A DNA stretch of 8,675 bases from Methanobacteriota archaeon (GTDB lineage Archaea; Thermoplasmatota; Poseidoniia; Poseidoniales; SP79), in the NCBI GenBank assembly GCA_002715545.1, contig PAZI01000048.1, forward strand, positions 1 to 8,675. Direction: 5' to 3'. The notes under the pieces were generated by a model. The model was not told the origin of the DNA. It worked only from the letters and a program-made list of their open reading frames with translations, and ran no database searches. Below are positions 1 to 5,439 of the stretch, piece by piece. The position numbers and the translations under genes were made by a program. The first letter of the stretch is position 1. Each line of letters opens with the position of its first letter.

Positions 1-65
1 TCCGTTGCTGACGCGGCGATTTGCGGTGCTGACGCGGCAATTTCCGTTGACGAAGCAATTTCCGT
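1..65. repeat. Short imperfect tandem repeat next to the glutaredoxin stop codon
   Basis: Three copies of a core like GCTGACGCGGCAATTT lie at 7-22, 28-43 and 46-61, with offsets of 21 and then 18 bp. A further TCCGT flank starts at 61. Both offsets are multiples of three, so the array would keep a reading frame. On the minus strand, in the frame that continues past the glutaredoxin stop at 66-68, it reads as a seven-residue peptide repeat (TEIAASA, PQIAASA). On the plus strand, frame 1 is open from base 1 to a stop at 169-171 (SVADAAI, CGADAAI, SVDEAI). I cannot tell which strand, if either, is translated, because the left end is cut by the window. Confidence 0.75.
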
Positions 66-275
66 CTATAGGATGATGGGGACGGGACGGTGTTCAGTGA
101 TGCGTTTGATTTCACTGAGTGTCTCCGGTTCGGTATCGAGGTTCACTTCCTTCCAAGTTCTGCCAACTTGATCCAACAATCGTGTTGCAGCCGTACAATA
201 TGGGCAGAATGACGTTGTAAAGATGAGGAACTCTGCGTTTGTGCGACTGGCATGCTGATCGATGATCGAAGTCAT
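66..275 (-). CDS. Glutaredoxin-like protein, C-terminally truncated (69 aa)
   Basis: This is a small thiol-disulfide oxidoreductase of the glutaredoxin branch of the thioredoxin fold. The redox-active CPYC motif is at residues 24-27, directly after a hydrophobic beta strand (EFLIFTTSF). A second strand (WKEVNLD), a helix (ETLSEIKRIT) and the cis-proline segment PVPIIL at the very end follow in the expected order. Family members usually continue for about 10-20 more residues through another strand, a GG motif and a last helix; here TAG at 68-66 stops the protein right after the cis-proline strand. A one-base shift at that point continues as I-D-G-N, the kind of sequence expected next, so a frameshift (real or a sequencing error) is plausible. 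The ATG overlaps the stop of the upstream DNase I gene (ATGA, 275-272), and a strong GAGGAGGT precedes it, so translational coupling is likely. It probably acts in the cytoplasm because no signal peptide is visible. Confidence 0.8.
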   Translation of the reverse strand: MTSIIDQHASRTNAEFLIFTTSFCPYCTAATRLLDQVGRTWKEVNLDTEPETLSEIKRITEHRPVPIIL

Positions 276-1429
276 TCGACCTCCTCATTATCTTCGATAT
301 GTTGCTGCTTCAAGTTGGTCTCAGGCTGAAGGAGGAGCATCATTGCTGCCGCAGCGAGCATCACGATGACGGGAATCGGATTCATTCCAGTTGTCGGTCC
401 AGCCCATCCAGCATATGGCCTAGCAGCTTGGATGACTGTTGGAATGTCTGTATCATCTGTTCGCTCAAGGTCGAACCAGACCGGAAAGTGGTCGGAGATG
501 TTCGCGATACTTTCACGCTGATCGATTCCCCAAGAGCCATTGTAATGGGAAGCAGCCCCGGCATCCAGTACGACTCTGTCATACGCACAGGCAGATGACG
601 TGGCCACATTTGTGTCTGCGTTATCAGGCACGACCCATGTGAAACTGGAATTAGTGATGTCCGCTCCGACAAGATCATCCGGCTGTACATAGGAGCACGC
701 AGCATTGAAGTCTCCGAGAATGATGATGTCATCCTCCCATGACCATTCTGAAGTCGCCCAAAGATAGGCTTCCGCTAGTGCCTGAACCTCGGGTAGGGCA
801 AAAGTCGGACTGGTATGAATTGTCATCAAGACGAAAGTCAAGTCCTCTTCAACGGTTTTGAATGGTGTCGCATGAGGTTCTCTGACGAAAGCATCGTTCG
901 GATCGAGGAACAGTTTCCCTTCTTCGATAGGCTGCACGACGCTGGACCTGTAGAAGAAGCCGTACTGCTCCTGATAGTTTCTATCAGTGGGGTCGACCCC
1001 TGTGCGCCGACTCAGCACCAAATCCCAATCTCTGTCTTCTGCTTTCAGTGCCTTCAACAGCACATCGGGTGCATTCTCCGACTTGTCGGTGATCTCCTGC
1101 ACGGCGACCAGATCATAATCGTTGATGACCTCCACATATCCTGCGACCTTGTCGTCCTTGCTCGATTTGCTTGGGCCGAAGTTCGCTAGGTTGAAGGTAG
1201 CCACGCGCAATGGTGATGCAATTACGGGAGTCTCTGTTTCAGAGGTGGTTTCGGGCTCGTTGACATCAGCGCGGTTGGCTGTATCTGCAGGAGTGTTACT
1301 GTCAATGACCGTTGTCGTCTCTGTTGTTTCCTCGGTAGCAGGTGCTGAGGTCTCAGAGTTTGAAAGACATCCTGCAAGACTCCCGAACAGCATCAGTAGC
1401 GCGAGAAGGAGAGGTCTCATAGAGCGCAT
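272..1429 (-). CDS. Membrane-anchored DNase I-family endonuclease (385 aa)
   Basis: This is a predicted metal-dependent extracellular endonuclease of the endonuclease/exonuclease/phosphatase superfamily, specifically similar to animal DNase I. Residues 1-20 form a lipoprotein signal peptide with lipobox LAGC (Cys21). A Thr/Glu-rich linker spans about 22-72 and the catalytic domain about 73-322. Motifs in order match DNase I: ATFNLANFG (77-85), VQE with Glu112, QEQY with Glu154, TIHTSP with His205, GDFNAACSY with Asp240 and Asn242, CAYDR with Asp284, and SDH with His314. These correspond to DNase I Glu39, Glu78, His134, Asp168, Asp212 and His252. Cys245 and Cys281 sit where DNase I has its structural disulfide (Cys173-Cys209); the second small DNase I disulfide is absent. 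A hydrophobic segment at about 350-368 is a probable C-terminal membrane helix, followed by a short polar tail. The start is supported by GGGAG ten bases upstream. The protein should face outward and cut extracellular DNA, perhaps for phosphorus or nucleoside scavenging (inference). Confidence 0.9.
   Translation of the reverse strand: MRSMRPLLLALLMLFGSLAGCLSNSETSAPATEETTETTTVIDSNTPADTANRADVNEPETTSETETPVIASPLRVATFNLANFGPSKSSKDDKVAGYVEVINDYDLVAVQEITDKSENAPDVLLKALKAEDRDWDLVLSRRTGVDPTDRNYQEQYGFFYRSSVVQPIEEGKLFLDPNDAFVREPHATPFKTVEEDLTFVLMTIHTSPTFALPEVQALAEAYLWATSEWSWEDDIIILGDFNAACSYVQPDDLVGADITNSSFTWVVPDNADTNVATSSACAYDRVVLDAGAASHYNGSWGIDQRESIANISDHFPVWFDLERTDDTDIPTVIQAARPYAGWAGPTTGMNPIPVIVMLAAAAMMLLLQPETNLKQQHIEDNEEVE
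279..286 (-). promoter_or_regulatory. Shine-Dalgarno site of the glutaredoxin gene
   Basis: GAGGAGGT on the minus strand lies three bases before the ATG at 275-273, inside the last codons of the upstream DNase I gene. It is the strongest ribosome-binding site in the window. It supports the chosen start and independent or coupled translation of the overlapping downstream gene. Confidence 0.7.
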
Positions 1430-1439
1430 GTCGGTCAGA

Positions 1440-1444
1440 CTCCC
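1440..1444 (-). promoter_or_regulatory. Shine-Dalgarno-like site of the DNase I gene
   Basis: GGGAG on the minus strand ends ten bases before the ATG at 1429-1427, within the 30-bp gap after the ferredoxin gene. It favours this ATG over a second in-frame ATG nine bases further in (1420-1418). No TATA-like box was seen in the gap, which agrees with read-through transcription from the genes upstream. Confidence 0.5.
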
Positions 1445-1459
1445 AATTGAATGTATGGC

Positions 1460-1783
1460 TCAACCTTGGTTGTAGGTGATGCCGAAGCCACCGCGTGGAT
1501 GATTCCACTCAACAGCCCCCTCTGTGCACATGATGAAGCATGTGCCACATTCGACACAATCCTCATACACGAATTTCATTGTATCAAGACCTTGGTCCCT
1601 GAAGTTGTAACACTGAGCTGGACAGCCCCACACACACATCATGTGAGTGCATGAATGGCGCTTTTCAGTATCTACAACAATGTGTGCATGTTCATGAGCA
1701 TCGACGTTGTAATCAATCAAACCAAGACCATTCTTCACATCATAGGTGAACACACCTTGTTCTATCATTTTCACATCAGTCAT
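1460..1783 (-). CDS. fixX: FixX-type ferredoxin-like protein (107 aa)
   Basis: This is an iron-sulfur partner of a FixC-type flavoprotein, expected to pass electrons between the flavin and the quinone pool. The main cluster motif is Cys76-x2-Cys79-x2-Cys82-x3-Cys86 in the sequence CVECGTCFIMC. It is followed by the family-typical end VEWNHPRGGFGITY (residues 91-104). Thr, not Pro, follows the fourth cysteine, as in many FixX proteins. An upstream group (Cys45, Cys50, Cys54-Pro55, Cys58) matches the FixX N-terminal cysteine region; whether it binds a second cluster is not clear. The ATG at 1783 was chosen because GAGGTG ends seven bases before it. A longer reading from GTG at 1816 and an ATG at 1789 have no well-placed ribosome-binding site. 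The gene starts 11 bp after the fixC stop, a typical FixC-FixX pairing. The protein has no signal peptide and should act at the inner face of the membrane. Confidence 0.9.
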   Translation of the reverse strand: MTDVKMIEQGVFTYDVKNGLGLIDYNVDAHEHAHIVVDTEKRHSCTHMMCVWGCPAQCYNFRDQGLDTMKFVYEDCVECGTCFIMCTEGAVEWNHPRGGFGITYNQG

Positions 1784-1790
1784 GAACATA

Positions 1791-1796
1791 CACCTC
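1791..1796 (-). promoter_or_regulatory. Shine-Dalgarno site of fixX, straddling the fixC stop
   Basis: GAGGTG on the minus strand shares bases with the TGA stop of the upstream flavoprotein gene (1797-1795). It lies seven bases before ATG 1783-1781. The layout decides the fixX start and suggests that termination on fixC feeds re-initiation on fixX. Confidence 0.65.
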
Positions 1797-3372
1797 AGAG
1801 ACGTCGTCCTTTCCACCCGAATTTGATCATGTTTCCGAAGGTTGGGCCCTTGATCCCCTTGACCTTTGAGGCCTTGACCAGTTCCTTTCTAGCCCTTCTC
1901 AACTGTTTCTGAACGGGTACTTTTTCCTCCCCTATCTCTCGGATTGTGCGATTGAAAACAGTTCCAGCTAGTTCTGGTACCCAAGTGTAGTTGCTGTCAT
2001 CAGTCAGGAATTTCGGGACTTTCTTGAATCGCTTCAAATCTCGCATCACATAGGATGAGTCAAGATCCCGAACGTACTGTTCCAGGTCATCTGCACTACA
2101 TAGGCCACCACCTTCCAGGGCTTTGGCGATAGCCTTGGCGGCGAGCTTTCCACTATGTATCGAGTAATTCTGACCCTGAATGACAGCTCCGTTGGAATAT
2201 ACCAGACCTGCCGCATCACCGATGACGACTGCACCATTGCGGTGAATTCTGTCCGGCCGCCTGTTCAGCCCATATTCCGGAACAAGATGGGCTCCATATT
2301 CGACGGTCTCACCTCCTTGGATGAGGCCTTGTACATATGGGTGGGATTTGAACGCCCCAAACAAATCATAGGTGTGGATGCCCTGTGGTAGGCTGTCGAG
2401 TTGTACGACGACACCTACCGATAAAGACTCTCGATTCGTGTAAATCCATCCACCACAGCGTGGAATCATTCCTGCGGTGTCGGGATATTCTTCCCATGCT
2501 TTTGTCGCCATCTTGGTATAGATGCCGAGAGCGGCCTCCAGAGCCATTCCTGAAGGAGGGCGTTGGTCATCACCAGCGAAGGCTCCGAAGCGTGAGTTGA
2601 TTACATCCTCACCGAGGTGGATGACTTCCTTGACACCTAGAATCATGTCATGTTTACTCTGAGCCTTAAGGCGATTGTCGAAACCGTATGAACGTGTAAG
2701 GATTGAATTGCATCCCTCTGCGATGACAACACAGTTCGAAGTCATCACTTCTCCATCCTGAACAATGCCCTTGATTGAATTCTCCTGGATTTTCTTGTCC
2801 AGTTCTGGTTGATCCTCAATCGCCCAGCGCTGGCCCCCTTTACTACCAGTTTTCTCAGCCGGTTTGGTCAGTTCGTTCGGTGCGTAACTCGTGTGATCCA
2901 CATCTTCGACGTGGAGCTGGTCAATCCTGATTCCTGGCATGACCATGACTCCTGCCTCTTCAAGGCGCTCGGCCATCCAAGCATCGGCTTTGGCTCGAAG
3001 AACTGACCAGCCACAGCGTTGTGATGGCTCTTCGGTCCCTCCTACTCCATCCCATGAAGAGAAACGTCCCTCGACCACAAAGGCGTCATCCTCTGAGAGA
3101 AAACCCACCTTCTTGTTGTTGATGTAGCGCTCAATACCCTCCATTGACGTCTCCCAAGAATTGCCATCGGTGTTGAGGTACTCGTCGAAATCATCCAGTT
3201 CCCGGCCCCATAGGATGCCACCGGACATATTCTTTCCACCGATTGTTTCACCTCGATCTATCAGAAGAATTCGTTCGGGATCGACGCCTTCTTTGAGAAG
3301 TTGGAATGCGCACGCTTGACCTGCTATTCCACCGCCGATGATGATGACATCAAAATCAGCCTCCTCGCTCAT
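1795..3372 (-). CDS. fixC: FixC-type electron-transfer flavoprotein:quinone oxidoreductase (525 aa)
   Basis: This is an FAD-dependent oxidoreductase that, in its family, takes electrons from electron-transfer flavoprotein and passes them to quinone with the help of a FixX iron-sulfur protein. The N-terminal dinucleotide-binding motif GGGIAG is at residues 13-18, and an acidic residue ends the second strand (LLIDRGE). The FixC signature KNMSGG is at 47-52. VKEVIHLGEDVINSRFG (247-263), YTNRESLSVG (311-320), EYGAHLVPEYGLN (358-370) and the FAD-contacting GDAAGLVYSNG (385-395) follow in family order. FixC proteins are usually about 430 residues; the extra length comes partly from a polar insert at about 158-198 and an expanded stretch near 266-300. 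Geranylgeranyl reductases belong to the same superfamily, but the motifs fit FixC better. No FixA/FixB (ETF) genes are in the window, so the electron donor must be encoded elsewhere. No clear ribosome-binding site precedes the ATG, so the message may be leaderless. Confidence 0.9.
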   Translation of the reverse strand: MSEEADFDVIIIGGGIAGQACAFQLLKEGVDPERILLIDRGETIGGKNMSGGILWGRELDDFDEYLNTDGNSWETSMEGIERYINNKKVGFLSEDDAFVVEGRFSSWDGVGGTEEPSQRCGWSVLRAKADAWMAERLEEAGVMVMPGIRIDQLHVEDVDHTSYAPNELTKPAEKTGSKGGQRWAIEDQPELDKKIQENSIKGIVQDGEVMTSNCVVIAEGCNSILTRSYGFDNRLKAQSKHDMILGVKEVIHLGEDVINSRFGAFAGDDQRPPSGMALEAALGIYTKMATKAWEEYPDTAGMIPRCGGWIYTNRESLSVGVVVQLDSLPQGIHTYDLFGAFKSHPYVQGLIQGGETVEYGAHLVPEYGLNRRPDRIHRNGAVVIGDAAGLVYSNGAVIQGQNYSIHSGKLAAKAIAKALEGGGLCSADDLEQYVRDLDSSYVMRDLKRFKKVPKFLTDDSNYTWVPELAGTVFNRTIREIGEEKVPVQKQLRRARKELVKASKVKGIKGPTFGNMIKFGWKGRRL

Positions 3373-3462
3373 CGTCTGTCACGAATGAAGAGTTCGGTTT
3401 GAAGGCACCGTTCCTCCATGCTTGAGTGCGTGGGCTTGAAGGATGTGAGTGATGTGGTCGCC
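3373..3462. promoter_or_regulatory. Divergent intergenic region between fixC and mevalonate kinase
   Basis: About 90 bp separate the two divergent start codons and should contain promoters for both directions. I see no good archaeal TATA box on either strand. The best candidate for the fixC side is a weak TTCAAAC-like stretch on the minus strand near 3396-3402, at about the distance expected for a leaderless transcript. If the kinase instead starts at ATG 3418, the gap shrinks to 45 bp. Confidence 0.3.
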
Positions 3463-4569
3463 ATGATGCTACCTGCCACACCATCGATAGCATCCGCTCC
3501 GGGCAAGGCCATTATTTTTGGAGAACATGCAGTTGTTCGTGGAGCTCCTGCCGTTGTGGCCGTGATTAATCGGCGTACGACGGTCAAATGTCAGCCGAAC
3601 GATGGCCCTTGGCTTATCGATGGCCATCCTTTTGATCCAGTGGTCATGCCCCATCTTGGGTCGTTGTTTAGGCGGCTTTGTCCACAGTGGTCTCCTCCTC
3701 TACGCCTTGAAATCGACAGCGAGGTACCGATGTCTGGAGGTTTAGGCTCATCGGCTGCACTTTGTGTAGCCGCTGCTGCGGCATTGCGTGCATGTCTTGG
3801 GCGCTGGAGATGCGGCGATGAATGGGGAAGTGGTTTTTCGACAGACGCTGATGTTTTCGGTCTGGGCCCTTTCGATGACCCTCCTCTTCATGCTCCGGAT
3901 GAAACATGGACTTTGATTCAAGGGAGTGAAGCAGTTGTTCCTGATGAGGTGATGCGTCTTGCTCATGTGGCCGAGGCTGAGGCTCAGCGTGGTCGAGCGA
4001 GTCCGACCGATACTTCTGCATCTGCTCTTGGTGGCCTCATCGTCGTCAATCCTCCTGATGTTCATGAACTCTCACACCTGACACATCGTACTCTTTCTGT
4101 TGATGGAGCTATTCAGAACTGGGACCTTCATCGTCTTACTTGGGATGGACCCCCTCTTTCGTGCTGGTTTGTCGATACAGGCCCTGCTCCTAGTACATCA
4201 GAGATGGTTGAATTGGTGAATGAGTGTGTTTCAGGTCATTCCGAGGCAAGCGCTGCTATGAACCGGATGTCAGACCTTGGAGCCGTTGGTATCCAAGCTT
4301 TTCTTGAGGGTGATGTCACTGCAATTGGGCAGATCATGGATGACCAACAGGATTGCCTCCGAACATTCGGTGCTTCGACCGATATCATCGATAGGTGTCT
4401 TGAGAATGTCAGACCCTTTGTCCGTGGTGGAAAACTGACCGGTGCAGGTGGTGGAGGTTATGTCATCTTGGTCCCAGAAGATGAAAATAGACTCGCTGAG
4501 GTCTTGCAGAATATGAATCTGCCATGGTTTGAAGCAAGTCTAGGCGGCGAAGGATTGCGTGTTGCGTGA
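3463..4569 (+). CDS. mvk: Mevalonate kinase, GHMP superfamily (368 aa)
   Basis: This cytoplasmic enzyme phosphorylates mevalonate with ATP, an early step toward the isoprenoid chains of archaeal membrane lipids. All three GHMP kinase motifs are present: APGKAIIFGEHAVV at residues 12-25, the phosphate-binding loop GGLGSSAA at 92-99, and KLTGAGGGGYVI at 324-335. GRASPTDTSASALGG (177-191) holds the probable catalytic Asp183 in the form seen in archaeal mevalonate kinases. Between the phosphate loop helix and the RLAHVAEAEAQRG helix there is an unusual insert of about 49 residues (about 114-162), rich in Asp, Gly, Trp and Pro. The start is uncertain: ATG 3463 (or the adjacent ATG 3466) places the first motif close to the N terminus as is usual, while ATG 3418 would add 15 unremarkable residues. 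No ribosome-binding site or TATA box is obvious. Other GHMP kinases such as phosphomevalonate kinase are less likely given the first motif. Confidence 0.9.
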   Translation: MMLPATPSIASAPGKAIIFGEHAVVRGAPAVVAVINRRTTVKCQPNDGPWLIDGHPFDPVVMPHLGSLFRRLCPQWSPPLRLEIDSEVPMSGGLGSSAALCVAAAAALRACLGRWRCGDEWGSGFSTDADVFGLGPFDDPPLHAPDETWTLIQGSEAVVPDEVMRLAHVAEAEAQRGRASPTDTSASALGGLIVVNPPDVHELSHLTHRTLSVDGAIQNWDLHRLTWDGPPLSCWFVDTGPAPSTSEMVELVNECVSGHSEASAAMNRMSDLGAVGIQAFLEGDVTAIGQIMDDQQDCLRTFGASTDIIDRCLENVRPFVRGGKLTGAGGGGYVILVPEDENRLAEVLQNMNLPWFEASLGGEGLRVA

Positions 4570-4579
4570 GCGTCAAGCC

Positions 4580-4587
4580 TTTATATA
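4580..4587 (+). promoter_or_regulatory. TATA box of the TATA-binding protein gene
   Basis: TTTATATA is centred about 26 bases before the A of ATG 4609. This is the usual archaeal distance from TATA box to transcription start, so transcription probably begins at or next to the start codon. No Shine-Dalgarno sequence lies before the ATG (CCGGCACATTTC), which fits a leaderless mRNA. It is the only convincing TATA box I found in the window, and it sits just after the kinase stop codon. Confidence 0.75.
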
Positions 4588-4608
4588 CTCGTCCAACCGG
4601 CACATTTC

Positions 4609-5376
4609 ATGGATGACGTCAACAGACTTACTGTCGTGAATGTGGTCGCTTCGACCCGAGTTGCTGAAGAACTCAATCTCCCGGACATTGCCATTCAGCT
4701 CAACTGCGAGTATGAACCAGAGCAGTTCCCGGGTGTCGTTTATCGTGTGAAGGACCCCAAGCTTGCGATCTTGATGTTCCGCTCAGGTCGAGCGGTCTGC
4801 ACGGGTGGGAAGAATTCTGAGAACATCTACGAAGGTATCGAGCGCATGATTGGTGACCTGCGGGCAGCAGGTATCACGACCTGGTCATTGTCTGATGCAA
4901 CTCGGAAAGATGAGAAGGGAAATACACGCCATGTTTGGGAGAACAGCCGATCAGGCGATGTTGAGATCGAGGTTCAGAATATGGTGGCCACCTATGCCCT
5001 GCATTATCCCGAGGATTACGACGGGACTGCTGAGCGAGACTACCCAGATATCAATGTCTTCGAGGAGTCGTCAGGTGCAATTAGAATCCCTGCTGAAGAC
5101 GATGATGAGAGCGACCTCAGGTGGATGAAAGAAGGAGACCCGCTTGCTGGAATGCCAAGGAAGTTGAATCTCAACCATCTGACTTTCCACCTCCCATTCG
5201 ACAAGGTCGAGTATGAACCAGAGCAATTCCCGGGACTCATATATCGTCTGGATTATCCCCGTGTCGTTTGTTTGATCTTCGGCAGTGGAAAGATGGTCAT
5301 CACTGGCGCTCGTGCGGTCGAGGAGATTTGGGAGGCCGTCGAGATCATCAAGGATGAATTGGCAGATCTGCTTTGA
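4609..5376 (+). CDS. tbp: TATA-binding protein with two extra insertions (255 aa)
   Basis: This basal transcription factor bends promoter DNA at the TATA box and recruits TFB and RNA polymerase. Two direct repeats of the TBP fold are present. The first holds VVNVVAST (9-16), EYEPEQFPGVVYR (34-46) and LMFRSGRAVCTGGKNSE (55-71). The second holds VQNMVAT (122-128), EYEPEQFPGLIYR (201-213) and LIFGSGKMVITGA (222-234). The four DNA-intercalating phenylalanines are all kept (Phe40, Phe57, Phe207, Phe224). Archaeal TBPs are usually about 180-190 residues. The extra length is an enlarged linker between the repeats (about 91-116) and an acidic insert of about 50 residues (about 134-184) in the second repeat, between its first strand and first helix. 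The gene has its own TATA box and appears leaderless. The frame is intact and the conserved surfaces look functional. Confidence 0.95.
   Translation: MDDVNRLTVVNVVASTRVAEELNLPDIAIQLNCEYEPEQFPGVVYRVKDPKLAILMFRSGRAVCTGGKNSENIYEGIERMIGDLRAAGITTWSLSDATRKDEKGNTRHVWENSRSGDVEIEVQNMVATYALHYPEDYDGTAERDYPDINVFEESSGAIRIPAEDDDESDLRWMKEGDPLAGMPRKLNLNHLTFHLPFDKVEYEPEQFPGLIYRLDYPRVVCLIFGSGKMVITGARAVEEIWEAVEIIKDELADLL
4708..4733 (+). repeat. Internal direct repeat in tbp, copy 1
   Basis: This 26-bp stretch encodes EYEPEQFPG in the first TBP repeat. It matches 5209-5234 at 25 of 26 bases, the only difference being the synonymous CAG/CAA glutamine codon. The flanking codons of the two halves are much less alike. 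Confidence 0.8.
5209..5234 (+). repeat. Internal direct repeat in tbp, copy 2
   Basis: This is the second copy of the 26-bp repeat, encoding the same nine residues in the second TBP repeat, 501 bp downstream of the first. The spacing is an exact multiple of three, as expected for in-frame duplicated domains. Confidence 0.8.
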
Positions 5377-5439
5377 TTCACTTACACGCCATCATTTGGG
5401 GCGTTGATTGAAGTGGGGGGACCCATCCTGCGATGCGTG
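5377..5439 (+). other. Intergenic gap with a weak hairpin
   Basis: The 63 bp between tbp and the large surface-protein gene contain ACGCC (5386-5390) and GGCGT (5400-5404), which could form a five-base-pair stem with a nine-base loop. No T-run follows, so it is a poor archaeal terminator candidate. No TATA box is evident for the downstream gene, so read-through from tbp remains possible. Confidence 0.25.

Noticed and set aside
1..171. Plus-strand frame 1, open from the window edge to a stop at 169-171, as the tail of a gene entering from the left
   Set aside because: It would overlap the glutaredoxin CPYC gene in antisense, and apart from the repeat-derived ADAAI pattern the residues show nothing recognisable. 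It cannot be excluded without sequence to the left.
815..1475. Plus-strand open frames (815-1189 and 1122-1475) over the DNase I gene
   Set aside because: They lie opposite a gene with a full set of conserved catalytic motifs; their translations show no family features and are antisense shadows.
1784..1816. GTG 1816 or ATG 1789 as the fixX start
   Set aside because: The GAGGTG site is correctly spaced only for ATG 1783; the longer forms would overlap or crowd the fixC stop without added conserved sequence.
1795..3372. Geranylgeranyl reductase as the identity of the flavoprotein
   Set aside because: KNMSGG, the VKEVI...RFG segment and the adjacent FixX partner are FixC features; a reductase role is kept only as a speculative alternative.
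3418..3462. ATG 3418 as the mevalonate kinase start
   Set aside because: The extra 15 residues match nothing in the family, there is no ribosome-binding site, and ATG 3463 puts the APGK motif at the usual distance from the N terminus. It remains possible.
3469..4065. Minus-strand open frames within the mevalonate kinase gene
   Set aside because: They are antisense to all the GHMP motifs and show no features of real proteins.
5386..5404. Hairpin after tbp as a transcription terminator
   Set aside because: The stem is only five base pairs and no T-run follows, so it does not look like a known archaeal terminator.
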